Positions 1 to 6,204 of a stretch of DNA of 6,204 nt are shown one piece after another; the stretch's first letter is position 1; every line of letters starts with the position of its first letter. The notes below the pieces were generated by a model, which worked only from the letters and a program-made list of their open reading frames with translations, had not been told where the DNA came from and did no database searches. This stretch comes from Pseudaestuariivita sp. Lineage in GTDB: Bacteria > Pseudomonadota > Alphaproteobacteria > Rhodobacterales > Rhodobacteraceae. Both the position numbers and the translations under genes were made by a program. Where the stretch lies: contig JAHDCH010000162.1 of NCBI GenBank assembly GCA_020629995.1, positions 1-6,204 on the forward strand. The letters run 5' to 3'.

Positions 1-53
1 GGATCGCGGCCAGCATGGTCGATCCCGACCGCGGCAGCCCGGAAATGAAATGA
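1..53 (+). CDS. Possible 3' end of a convergent gene (partial, unidentified)
   Basis: Reading from base 3, the third frame gives 16 codons (IAASMVDPDRGSPEMK) and then TGA at 51-53. Nearly all the third codon positions before the last few codons are G or C, as in the confirmed genes here, whereas frame 1 stops at 46-48 with a less biased pattern. This fits the C-terminus of a gene that enters from the left and runs toward the glycosyltransferase gene. Sixteen residues are too few to name a family. It could equally be non-coding DNA, or the upstream part of a minus-strand gene leaving the window on the left. Confidence 0.3.
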   Translation, partial: IAASMVDPDRGSPEMK

Positions 54-57
54 AATG
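42..57. repeat. Three tandem copies of GAAAT
   Basis: GAAAT is repeated three times in direct tandem at 42-46, 47-51 and 52-56, followed by a further G. The repeat straddles the possible stop codon at 51-53. It is an AT-rich patch in otherwise GC-rich sequence and is probably a simple slippage repeat with no assigned function. Confidence 0.6.
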
Positions 58-102
58 TCTGGTCCATGTCACAGGACAAAGCGCGAATGCCCGCACGGCG
101 TC

Positions 103-141
103 AAGCCGCCAATGCCATGCCGCGACGGAGAAGGGCGGCTT
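103..141. terminator. Candidate terminator hairpin at the 3' end of the glycosyltransferase gene
   Basis: AAGCCGCC at 103-110 and GGCGGCTT at 134-141 form a perfect 8-bp inverted repeat with a 23-base loop; the right arm touches the TGA stop (complement of 141-143) of the minus-strand gene. Read on the plus strand it is followed by a moderately T-rich stretch (TTCAGGTTTCGTTT), and on the minus strand by only two T's. It would better end a plus-strand transcript arriving from the left, but might work both ways between convergent genes. The long loop and poor T-tract keep the call tentative. Bases 54-102 show no gene. Confidence 0.3.
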
Positions 142-2819
142 CAGGTTTCGTTTGAGGCGTCCAGGCCATGCACCCGCCGCGCAAGCTCCGGCCCGGCGTC
201 CGGGGCGGTGGCCAGCCGCAGGCCGTTCAGCGTGACCCGGTGGAACACGTGGCGCAGGGCGGCGGCGCGCATGTCCTTAGGCAACATCAGCAGATGTCGC
301 GCGGCGACCCGCATCATCTCGTCATATCGGGTGGCCCCGTCAAACGCGTGGGTGGCCGAGCCTGCGTGGTTGCGCCGGACCGCGGCGGGCAGGGGATCGA
401 ACCACACATCGCCGACCGTGGCGGCCCGGGCCCAGTAATGCCAATCAAAGGCAAAGTTCAGCGACGGAGAGAACCCGCCCAATTGCAGCGTTGTCGTGCG
501 GCGCAGCACGACGGCGGGGAAACGCACCAGCTGACTGTGCGCAATGCGGGCCTGCCAGTTGTCCAGGATGCCGCGTGTGCGGCGCAGCTCGGACGTGATC
601 CGCTGGGTGCGGTCCTCGCCATCCAGCACCTCGGTCGCGCAAAAGGCCATCGACAGACGCGGCGTCTCGCGCAGCGGCCCCAGCATTGCCGTATAGAAGC
701 CCGGGCGCAGAAAATCGTCCTGGTGCAGGATGTGCACATAGGTGCCGCGCGCCAGCGTCAGGCAGCGGTTGTGGTTTTCAAGGATGCCATGCGCGGCGCC
801 CGTGTCCTCGGCACGGATGCGCGGATCGCGCGCGCAAAGCTCGGCAATCAAAGCGGTGTCCTGCGGCCCGTCCGCGACCAGTACGATCTCGGTCCTGTCC
901 GGCAGGCCGTCCTGCGCCAGCACGCTGTCCACCGCACCGCGCAGCCAGTCGGGACGCGTGACGTTGTGGACCGGCAGCATCACCGACAGCTCGCACGTGT
1001 CAGGGCTTGCCATGATCGGCGCTGTGGCGAATGCACCCAGGGTCGTGCCACGGGGCCAGTCGTCTTGTCCCGCCTGCGGGGTTTCGGTGATCAGATCAAA
1101 CTGCGCGGCCCAGCGGCGCGACAGCGCCCAGGCCCGCAAGGACAGGCCAAGGGCGTGTTTGGGCACGGCGCTTGGCGCGTTCAGATCGCCGCCCGCGCCG
1201 CTGCCGGGCGCCCGCGCAAACGCCGCCAGCGCGGCATCGCGCAGCGCGGTTGCCTCGTCCCATGCGCCCGCTTCGGCCCGGTGCCGGGCGAACACGATCT
1301 GTGTTTCGGGCAACAGGGTCCGCTGGCTGGCGATGCGTGTGACAAGGGCCTGCAATTGCTCGGTCCGGCCCAGCGTATCCAGCAGCGTGACGCCGTAGTC
1401 GATTGTCTGCGCCGAAACCTGCGGCAGCACCAAAAGGGGCGCAAGGCGCTTGTAGGCCTGCAGCGCCTTGCGCTGACCGGCCAGCTCCTGAGCTTCGGCC
1501 AACGCGTCGGCCTCGTCTTCGGGCAGGGCCTGCGACGACACGGGCCGCGACAGCTGCCAGCCGCCACTGGCACCGCCTGCCAGCTGCGTGTTGATCCGGG
1601 ACAGGGCTGCCCGGGTGGCGGGGCGGCCGGGTGACAGCTCGAGCGCCTGTTGCAGATCACCACGCGCCGCCTCCAGCGCCCCGAGCCGTTCCTGGACAAG
1701 CCCGCGCAGATGCAGCGCTTCGTCCTGCGTGGGCTGGATCCGCAGGGCTGCATCCAGGTCCGCAAGGGCGCGCTCTCCTTGCCTCAGGCGGTGCAGCACG
1801 CGCGCGCGCAACAGGCGATACCGCGCCGCGTGCGGTTCAAGATCGATCAAACGCGTCAGTTCATCCAGCGCAGGTCCATACTGGTTGTCGCGCCACAGGC
1901 CTGACGCCAGCTCGAACCGGATGCCCGCATCCATCGGCGCGCGCCGGGCCGCTTCTTGCAGCGCCTCGGTGGCCTCGGTCAGCCTGCCTTCCCGGGTCAA
2001 CATGCCCGCCCGCGACACGTGCCAGCCCGGCAGGCGCTGCGCAAAACGCGAGGCACCCTTGCCGCTGCTGCGCTCGTGCCAGTCCTTTCGCCACGCCGCG
2101 TACACTCTGTCGAGCTCTGCGCGCCGCCCGGGGCTGTCAGGGCGCGTCATCACATCCCAAAGGTCCAGGCTCAGCGTCATCTCAAGCGCATCGGGCCCGG
2201 TCACGGCCCGGCGCAGAAGGGCGGGATCCAGCACCGCTGTTGCGGCACGTTGCAATTTCGCCGCGACCTCTGCGTCGCCAGGCGCAAGCGTCTCGGCAAC
2301 CCGCGCGACCGCTTCCGCGCGGCCGGAGCCAGAGATGTCTTCGATCCGCACCTCGCATCGCGGCAGATCGCGGCTGGCGCGTTCGGGGACCAGCAGATAG
2401 GCCTGCCACAAAAGCTCGGCATGTTTCAGCGGCAGATCCAGTCCGGTCATCACGCTGTTCAGAACCGCGCCCGGATCGCGCAGCACCGTGATGCAGGCGG
2501 GCGTCACGGCGCCGCCGGTCCAGGCTGGCAGTGTCAGGGCAAGCGCCGGATCGGCGGCCACTGCGCCCGGAATGGACGCTTGCGCATCCGGCGGCATGTC
2601 CGCGGGTTTGGGGTCTGCGGGATGACGCTCCACTTCTGCCAGCAGCGCGTCGCATGTCGCCCGGATGCTCGCCTGCTCAAGCTTCGCGTTCGGACCGACA
2701 AGCGCAGTCAGCAGCACGCGGCCCATTGGTGCCACTCCCGATCCGAACATGCCGGTAACAAGAACGGGGCGGGGCAGGGTCAAGTCGTGTCCGGTCCATG
2801 GGTTTTGCAATACCGCCAC
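141..2819 (-). CDS. Three-part protein: sulfotransferase-like domain, TPR repeats, family 2 glycosyltransferase
   Basis: The 892-residue product has three visible parts. Residues 17-200 resemble sulfotransferases: a beta-strand and loop at 18-31 (VLVTGMFGSGVAP) sits where the 5'-phosphosulfate loop belongs, and TVLRDPGAVLNS at 111-122 matches the 3'-phosphate-binding motif, with R114 and S122. Residues 265-400 divide exactly into four 34-residue TPR units (265-298, 299-332, 333-366, 367-400), with looser helical repeats to about 590. Residues 610-820 form a GT-A glycosyltransferase domain: LSVMLPVHN near 611-619, EIVLVADG at 644-651, the metal/nucleotide-binding HQDD at 699-702, and FDWHYWARAA at 789-798, with RNH at 816-818. 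Family 2 enzymes move a sugar from a nucleotide or lipid carrier, usually to make surface polysaccharide or to glycosylate protein; donor and acceptor cannot be read here. No signal peptide or membrane segment is seen, so it is probably cytoplasmic. The start is GTG at 2819 with no clear ribosome-binding site; TTG three codons on is an alternative. The first ATG (residue 24) would cut into the N-terminal strand. Glycosyltransferase assignment is firm; the sulfotransferase assignment is by motif only. Confidence 0.85.
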   Translation of the reverse strand: MAVLQNPWTGHDLTLPRPVLVTGMFGSGVAPMGRVLLTALVGPNAKLEQASIRATCDALLAEVERHPADPKPADMPPDAQASIPGAVAADPALALTLPAWTGGAVTPACITVLRDPGAVLNSVMTGLDLPLKHAELLWQAYLLVPERASRDLPRCEVRIEDISGSGRAEAVARVAETLAPGDAEVAAKLQRAATAVLDPALLRRAVTGPDALEMTLSLDLWDVMTRPDSPGRRAELDRVYAAWRKDWHERSSGKGASRFAQRLPGWHVSRAGMLTREGRLTEATEALQEAARRAPMDAGIRFELASGLWRDNQYGPALDELTRLIDLEPHAARYRLLRARVLHRLRQGERALADLDAALRIQPTQDEALHLRGLVQERLGALEAARGDLQQALELSPGRPATRAALSRINTQLAGGASGGWQLSRPVSSQALPEDEADALAEAQELAGQRKALQAYKRLAPLLVLPQVSAQTIDYGVTLLDTLGRTEQLQALVTRIASQRTLLPETQIVFARHRAEAGAWDEATALRDAALAAFARAPGSGAGGDLNAPSAVPKHALGLSLRAWALSRRWAAQFDLITETPQAGQDDWPRGTTLGAFATAPIMASPDTCELSVMLPVHNVTRPDWLRGAVDSVLAQDGLPDRTEIVLVADGPQDTALIAELCARDPRIRAEDTGAAHGILENHNRCLTLARGTYVHILHQDDFLRPGFYTAMLGPLRETPRLSMAFCATEVLDGEDRTQRITSELRRTRGILDNWQARIAHSQLVRFPAVVLRRTTTLQLGGFSPSLNFAFDWHYWARAATVGDVWFDPLPAAVRRNHAGSATHAFDGATRYDEMMRVAARHLLMLPKDMRAAALRHVFHRVTLNGLRLATAPDAGPELARRVHGLDASNET

Positions 2820-2840
2820 GCCGGTGAGCGCAGCGCCGCG

Positions 2841-2869
2841 AACCTGACGTCTTGCGCACGGGGCGTCAA
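2841..2869 (-). promoter_or_regulatory. Weak candidate promoter for the glycosyltransferase gene
   Basis: In the 94 bases between the tRNA and the GTG start, the minus strand carries TTGACG (complement of 2864-2869), a five-of-six match to the -35 consensus. A hexamer CAGGTT (complement of 2841-2846) follows after 17 bases but matches the -10 consensus poorly. Read-through from the tRNA promoter is another possibility, because no strong terminator is visible after the tRNA. Confidence 0.2.
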
Positions 2870-2913
2870 CCGCTTTGGAGCGCCCGGTGGCAGGAAGGAC
2901 TTGGGTGGTAAGA

Positions 2914-2988
<75 letters not shown>

Positions 2989-3000
2989 GCCGTGACCGGG

Positions 3001-3028
3001 CTTTTACCGTTCCGACGCGTGAACGCAA
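3001..3028 (-). promoter_or_regulatory. Candidate promoter for tRNA-Thr
   Basis: Upstream of the mature tRNA 5' end the minus strand has TTGCGT (complement of 3023-3028), a 16-base spacer and TAAAAG (complement of 3001-3006). The -10 matches consensus at four of six positions and the -35 at three. Transcription would begin a few bases before the mature tRNA, giving a short leader for RNase P to remove. Spacing and position are sensible but the match is modest. The tRNA could also be transcribed from the CmcI-like gene upstream, since no terminator is evident between them. Confidence 0.3.
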
Positions 3029-3047
3029 GAGCTTTTGTCTGACTATT

Positions 3048-3767
3048 TCATGACCCTGACGGGGCGGGCGCGCCGGTGCGCCGAAGATAGCCGTTGGTAC
3101 ACCATGTGACGTTGTTGCCGTAAAAGTCGCAATACTCGGCATCCACCTCGAATACGTCAGGATGCGCGTCGAAAAACTCGTAGATCGCGCGGTTCGGACC
3201 GCCGTCATACAGATGCGCATTGCCGACCGTGTCGCCCAGACCGTCTTCGATCACCAGATAGTCGCCTTCCTGCATGGCGCCGGCGAAAAAGGCGATCGCA
3301 CCCTTGGTCGTGACATACTGGTGGTCCGCATCCTCGACGATCAGCCAGGGACGGGGCAGGCGGGCCAGCACCTCGGGCGTCATGGTCTTGGCCAGATCGC
3401 GTCCGTCGCCGTGCACGAATTCGATCCGCGGGTCGGTGAACTCCTCGCGATGTTCGACATCGACACAATAAAGCTGTGTCTCAAGCCCCAGAACCTGGCA
3501 CTGGTCAGCGAACCACAGCGCGCTGCCACCGAATTTGTAGCCGATCTCGATGATGGTGCGGGGCCGCAGCTCCCACAGCAATTGCGAGTAGATGCCAAGG
3601 TCAAAGGGGTTTTTGAGGCACCAGACATCGCGCCATTTGAAATGCATCGTGCCGCGTTGAATGCGCCGGATGGCGGTCACGTCCAGCTGCACGTGCTCTT
3701 TGCGCCGGCCATCGGGGTACCGGGCCGGTTTGAACTTTTGAAACGATTGGTCGCGGTAGGTTTTCAT
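3048..3767 (-). CDS. CmcI-like (cephalosporin hydroxylase family) SAM-dependent methyltransferase-type protein
   Basis: The 239-residue product has a Rossmann-type SAM-binding pattern: TIIEIGYKFGGS at 71-82 is motif I, the acidic D103 in YCVDVEH ends the second strand, and HGDGRD lies at 119-124. WLIVEDADH at 141-149 and YLVIEDG at 170-176 match the acidic, probably metal-binding segments of the CmcI family. The C-terminus (NNVTWCTNGYLRR, 218-230) also resembles the family's closing strand. Length is about that of family members. The family is named after a Streptomyces cephamycin protein, but relatives are widespread in bacteria with no beta-lactam genes, often next to glycosyltransferases and acting as sugar O-methyltransferases. 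That role would fit the glycosyltransferase gene downstream but is inference. ATG at 3767 was chosen because GGAGAG lies just upstream on the minus strand; the frame stays open upstream, and another ATG at 3815 lacks a clear ribosome-binding site. The stop is TGA at 3048-3050. Confidence 0.85.
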   Translation of the reverse strand: MKTYRDQSFQKFKPARYPDGRRKEHVQLDVTAIRRIQRGTMHFKWRDVWCLKNPFDLGIYSQLLWELRPRTIIEIGYKFGGSALWFADQCQVLGLETQLYCVDVEHREEFTDPRIEFVHGDGRDLAKTMTPEVLARLPRPWLIVEDADHQYVTTKGAIAFFAGAMQEGDYLVIEDGLGDTVGNAHLYDGGPNRAIYEFFDAHPDVFEVDAEYCDFYGNNVTWCTNGYLRRTGAPAPSGS

Positions 3768-3789
3768 GGCGCTCTCCGTGGTCCGCCCC

Positions 3790-3820
3790 TTGGGTAGCGG
3801 ACAGCGGGCCGGCATACAAT
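3790..3820 (+). promoter_or_regulatory. Candidate promoter for the murA operon
   Basis: In the divergent intergenic region, TACAAT at 3815-3820 matches the -10 consensus at five of six positions. TTGGGT at 3790-3795 could serve as -35, although the 19-base spacer is longer than optimal. Transcription would start near 3827, about 37 bases before the small-protein ATG. A second TACAAT lies on the opposite strand (complement of 3847-3852) and could be the -10 of the CmcI-like gene, but no well-spaced -35 accompanies it. Confidence 0.35.
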
Positions 3821-3863
3821 CCGCTGCTGGACGCTCCCCCCTCGCTATTGTAAGCCACGGGGC

Positions 3864-4031
3864 ATGGCAAAGACCCCCGCATCCGACCCGGCCAAGCCCG
3901 CCGGCAGCACCCGCGACGACCGGCTCAAAGCCGCTCTCAAGGCGAACCTTGCCCGGCGCAAGGCGCAGGCGCGCGGGCGGGCGGCGCAGGACGCAGGCAA
4001 GTCGGAACAGACAAAAGAGCAGGACCAGTAA
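3864..4031 (+). CDS. Small basic protein of unknown function, first gene of the murA operon
   Basis: An open frame of 55 codons runs from ATG at 3864 to TAA at 4029-4031. ACGGGG just upstream is a plausible ribosome-binding site. The product starts with a Pro/Ala-rich segment (residues 1-16) and continues with a Lys/Arg/Ala-rich stretch (about 18-41, [19 protein letters not shown] at 21-39) that should form a strongly basic helix. It ends in a polar tail rich in Gln, Glu, Asp and Lys (42-55). There is no membrane segment or signal peptide. The stop lies only 2 bases before the murA start, so translation of the two is probably coupled. Short hypothetical proteins with a similar [18 protein letters not shown] core occur, as I recall, in this position in other Rhodobacterales, but no function is known to me. 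The basic helix could bind RNA, acidic lipid or a protein partner; the sequence does not decide this. Confidence 0.75.
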   Translation: MAKTPASDPAKPAGSTRDDRLKAALKANLARRKAQARGRAAQDAGKSEQTKEQDQ

Positions 4032-4033
4032 CA

Positions 4034-5302
4034 ATGGACGCAATCATCGTTGAAGGCGGCTCCGAGCTGCACGGCCAGATCCCCATCGCGGGGGCCAAGA
4101 ACGCGGCACTGACGCTGATGCCCGCGACCCTGCTCAGCGATGAGCCGCTGACCCTGACCAACATGCCGCGCCTCAGCGACATCAAGACGATGACGGCGCT
4201 GCTGTCCTCGCTCGGCACCGAGGTGTCGGCGCTGTCCGAAGGGCAGGTGGTGGCGATGTCGTCCAAGACGATTTCCAACCACACCGCCGACTACGAGATC
4301 GTGCGCAAGATGCGCGCCTCGAACCTTGTGCTGGGCCCGATGCTGGCGCGCGAACATCACGCGGTTGTCTCGCTGCCCGGCGGCTGTGCCATCGGCGCGC
4401 GCCCCATGGACATTCACACCATCGGCCTCGAGGCGCTGGGCGCCGAGATCGAGCTGCGCGACGGCTACCTGCACGCCAAGGCGCGCGGCGGCCTCAAAGG
4501 CGCGGTGCACGAACTGCGCTTCCCTTCTGTCGGCGCGACCGAGAACCTCGTGATGGCCGCCACGCTGGCCAAGGGCACCACCGTTCTGAAGAACGCCGCG
4601 CGCGAGCCCGAGATCGTCGATCTGGTGGCCTGCCTGCGCAAGATGGGCGCGCAGATCGCGGGTGAGGGCACCGATACGATCGAAATTCAGGGCGTCGACC
4701 GGCTGCACGGCGCAACGCATCCCGTTGTCACCGACCGGATCGAGCTGGGCACCTACATGCTGGCCCCCGTCATTGCGGGCGGCGAGGTCGAATGCCTTGG
4801 CGGCCGGATCGAGCTGATCGGTGCCTTCTGCGAAAAGCTGGACGCGGCGGGGGTTGAGATCACCGAAACGGAAAAGGGCCTCAAGGTCGCGCGCCGCAAT
4901 GGCCGCGTAAGCGCGGTGGATGTGACAACCGAGGTCTTCCCCGGCTTCCCGACCGACCTGCAGGCGCAGATGATGGCACTGATGTGCACCGCGCAGGGCA
5001 CCTCGGTGCTTGAGGAAAAGATCTTTGAAAACCGGTTCATGCACACGCCCGAGCTGGTGCGCATGGGCGCCGAGATCGAAGTGCATGGCGGCACCGCCAC
5101 GGTGACCGGCGTCGAGCGGCTCAAGGGGGCGCCGGTTATGGCGACCGATCTGCGCGCATCCGTGTCGCTGATCCTCGCCGGCCTCGCTGCCGAAGGTCAG
5201 ACAACGGTCAACCGCGTCTACCACCTTGATCGCGGCTACGAGAAGATCGAGGAAAAGCTGGGCAATGTGGGCGCTAGGATCGAACGGGTGCGCGCGCAAT
5301 GA
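4034..5302 (+). CDS. murA: UDP-N-acetylglucosamine 1-carboxyvinyltransferase
   Basis: MurA transfers enolpyruvate from phosphoenolpyruvate to the 3'-OH of UDP-N-acetylglucosamine in the cytoplasm, the first committed step of peptidoglycan precursor synthesis. The 422-residue length is normal (about 420). Landmarks keep a constant offset of three from the E. coli enzyme after the first region: K22 and N23 in [12 protein letters not shown]94 in VRKMRAS, the catalytic and fosfomycin-target cysteine C118 in [12 protein letters not shown]308 in [12 protein letters not shown]374 in ATDLRAS and R400 in [14 protein letters not shown]. With cysteine (not aspartate) at this site the enzyme is predicted to be fosfomycin-sensitive. 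The start ATG follows the small-protein stop by 2 bases, and AGGA at 4021-4024 inside that gene is the likely ribosome-binding site. The TGA stop overlaps the next start. No frameshift or missing key residue is seen. Confidence 0.98.
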   Translation: MDAIIVEGGSELHGQIPIAGAKNAALTLMPATLLSDEPLTLTNMPRLSDIKTMTALLSSLGTEVSALSEGQVVAMSSKTISNHTADYEIVRKMRASNLVLGPMLAREHHAVVSLPGGCAIGARPMDIHTIGLEALGAEIELRDGYLHAKARGGLKGAVHELRFPSVGATENLVMAATLAKGTTVLKNAAREPEIVDLVACLRKMGAQIAGEGTDTIEIQGVDRLHGATHPVVTDRIELGTYMLAPVIAGGEVECLGGRIELIGAFCEKLDAAGVEITETEKGLKVARRNGRVSAVDVTTEVFPGFPTDLQAQMMALMCTAQGTSVLEEKIFENRFMHTPELVRMGAEIEVHGGTATVTGVERLKGAPVMATDLRASVSLILAGLAAEGQTTVNRVYHLDRGYEKIEEKLGNVGARIERVRAQ

Positions 5303-5757
5303 GCGGCGACGCCAGTTTTGAAGACGGCGCCGAGCGCCCGCTGAACCTCGGCGCGGCGGATGTGGACGATCTGCAGGTGCTGTCGGCGCTGGCGCAGGAT
5401 GCGGTCTTTCCCGGATCGGAAATGCGCTGGCTGCGCGAGGATCGGCAATTTGCCCTGCTGCTCAACCGCTTCCGCTGGGAGGATGACCGGGCCGAGCCCG
5501 AACGGGTGCGCGCATTGCTGGTGATCTCGGATGTGACGGGCGTGGCCAGTCAGGGCGTGGCGCGTGATGCGGACACGATCCTGTCGCTGCTGTCGGTCAC
5601 GTTTGAGCCGGGCGAGGATGGTACCGGCCATGTGATCCTGACGCTGGCCGGCGACGGCGCGGTGCGGGCAAGCGTCGAGGCGCTGGATGTGCGGCTCAAG
5701 GACGTGACGCGCCCCTACACGGCACCGTCGCGCAAGGCCCCCCGGCACGAAAACTGA
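5299..5757 (+). CDS. DUF2948 family protein
   Basis: The 152-residue product resembles the DUF2948 family, seen in alphaproteobacteria beside murA and hisD and of unknown function. The recognisable core is [20 protein letters not shown] (15-34), then [21 protein letters not shown] (about 37-57), where a buried Trp/Arg-rich strand pattern is followed by RFRWE. A beta-rich centre ([13 protein letters not shown]) and an acidic, small-residue-rich part come next, then [11 protein letters not shown] near 134-144. The tail is short and basic. It has no signal peptide or membrane segment and is probably cytoplasmic. Its ATG overlaps the murA TGA (ATGA at 5299-5302) and no strong ribosome-binding site precedes it, so translation is probably by re-initiation after murA. 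The family call is from memory of sequence and context; no biochemical role is proposed. Confidence 0.88.
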   Translation: MSGDASFEDGAERPLNLGAADVDDLQVLSALAQDAVFPGSEMRWLREDRQFALLLNRFRWEDDRAEPERVRALLVISDVTGVASQGVARDADTILSLLSVTFEPGEDGTGHVILTLAGDGAVRASVEALDVRLKDVTRPYTAPSRKAPRHEN

Positions 5758-5762
5758 CGTGA

Positions 5763-5800
5763 GGCGCGGCGTGGTGACCGCTTGAGGCCACGCCCGCGCT
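5763..5800 (+). terminator. Hairpin between the DUF2948 gene and hisD (attenuator or weak terminator)
   Basis: Bases 5764-5774 (GCGCGGCGTGG) pair with 5788-5799 (CCACGCCCGCGC): eleven G/C-rich base pairs with one bulged C at 5795 and a 13-base loop, extendable by a G-T pair at 5763/5800. Only a short CTTTGC follows, not a proper T-run, so a strong intrinsic terminator is unlikely. It could reduce read-through into hisD, protect the 3' end of the upstream message, or mark processing. The rest of the 79-base gap holds no gene and no convincing promoter. Confidence 0.4.
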
Positions 5801-5836
5801 TTGCTAGGCCCCGCAGCAGCAATCAAGGGGGCAGTC

Positions 5837-6204
5837 ATGCCGCAGTTTCTCTCCACCGATGAGGCCGATTTCGAGGCGCGTTTCACCGCCTTGCTGGGTG
5901 CCAAGCGCGAAGACAGCCCCGATGTGGATGCCGTCGTGGCCGAAATCATCGCCGATGTGCGCGCGCGGGGCGATGCGGCTGTGCTGGAGCTGACCGAGCG
6001 GTTTGACCGCCTGACGCTGACGCCCGCGACCTTGCGCTTTACCCCCGAAGAGATTGCTGCCGAATGCGCCAAGGTCTCGCCCGAGGATCGCGCCGCGCTT
6101 GATCTGGCCGCCGCGCGCATCCGCGCCTACCACGCGCGCCAGATGCCAGAGGATGACCGCTGGACGGATGACACCGGGGCCGAGCTGGGCTGGCGCTGGA
6201 CGCC
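5837..6204 (+). CDS. hisD: Histidinol dehydrogenase, N-terminal part (runs off the window)
   Basis: HisD is a zinc-dependent, NAD+-using enzyme that oxidises L-histidinol through histidinal to L-histidine, the last two steps of histidine synthesis. Only 122 complete codons are present, about 28 percent of a usual 430-435 residues, and the frame is open to the end. Family features are the RGDAAVLELTERFD motif (44-57), the Pro/Glu-rich linker after it, and IRAYHARQMP near 96-105, matching the conserved helix before the first Rossmann domain. The zinc and catalytic residues lie beyond the window. The start ATG is preceded by AAGGGGGC, a good ribosome-binding site six bases upstream. It is codirectional with murA and the DUF2948 gene, so it may be co-transcribed with them, although the 79-base gap and hairpin could separate it. 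Confidence 0.95.
   Translation, partial: MPQFLSTDEADFEARFTALLGAKREDSPDVDAVVAEIIADVRARGDAAVLELTERFDRLTLTPATLRFTPEEIAAECAKVSPEDRAALDLAAARIRAYHARQMPEDDRWTDDTGAELGWRWT

Noticed and set aside
168..1634. Plus-strand open frame of 488 codons, and others on the plus strand between about 55 and 3053
   Set aside because: These lie opposite the 892-residue gene, have Arg/Pro/Ala-rich low-complexity translations and show no family motifs. One of them (1956-3053) even runs across the tRNA gene.
3020..3037. Near-palindrome CAAGAGCTTTTG (3026-3037) between the CmcI-like gene and the tRNA as a terminator
   Set aside because: It has no loop, has mismatches and lacks a T-run in the needed direction. It is more likely chance sequence near the tRNA promoter.
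3768..4043. Upstream extension of the CmcI-like gene to a start at 4043
   Set aside because: The extra 92 residues run antisense to the small gene, contain no family sequence, and a good ribosome-binding site (GGAGAG) lies right before the ATG at 3767.
3845..5299. Long minus-strand open frame (484 codons) opposite murA and the small gene
   Set aside because: It is the complement of a fully supported murA with all active-site residues. The composition is His/Arg/Gln-rich, as expected of an antisense shadow in high-GC DNA.
5236..6120. Minus-strand open frame of 294 codons over the DUF2948 and hisD region
   Set aside because: It is antisense to two recognised genes and has a Ser/Arg/Ala-rich shadow composition.

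Overview
The window looks like chromosomal DNA from a high-GC alphaproteobacterium, most likely a member of the Rhodobacterales (Roseobacter group). This is inferred from strong G/C preference at third codon positions, the order murA - DUF2948 gene - hisD, which I recall as typical of that group, and the style of the glycosyltransferase and CmcI-like proteins. No search was run.

Left half, minus strand. A large gene (141-2819) encodes an 892-residue protein. It has a sulfotransferase-like N-terminus, four clear 34-residue TPR units and a C-terminal family 2 glycosyltransferase domain. Upstream of it, in the same direction, lie a complete tRNA-Thr(GGT) gene with encoded CCA (2914-2988) and a gene for a 239-residue CmcI-like (cephalosporin hydroxylase family) SAM-dependent methyltransferase-type protein (3048-3767). 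The first 53 bases may hold the last codons of a convergent plus-strand gene.

Right half, plus strand. A short divergent intergenic region (3768-3863) is followed by an apparent operon: a 55-codon basic small protein (3864-4031), murA (4034-5302), a DUF2948 gene overlapping murA by 4 bases (5299-5757), and, after a 79-base gap containing a hairpin, the start of hisD (5837 to the window end). MurA makes the first committed step of peptidoglycan precursor synthesis and HisD the last two oxidations of histidine synthesis. They are not steps of one pathway, so the linkage is probably one of shared transcription in a housekeeping operon.

I see no CRISPR array, transposase, phage gene, toxin-antitoxin pair or recognisable defence system. 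The most unusual items are the three-part sulfotransferase-like/TPR/glycosyltransferase protein with a degraded 5'-PAPS-binding loop, and the small basic protein coupled to murA. Nothing here supports a claim of a wholly new system.
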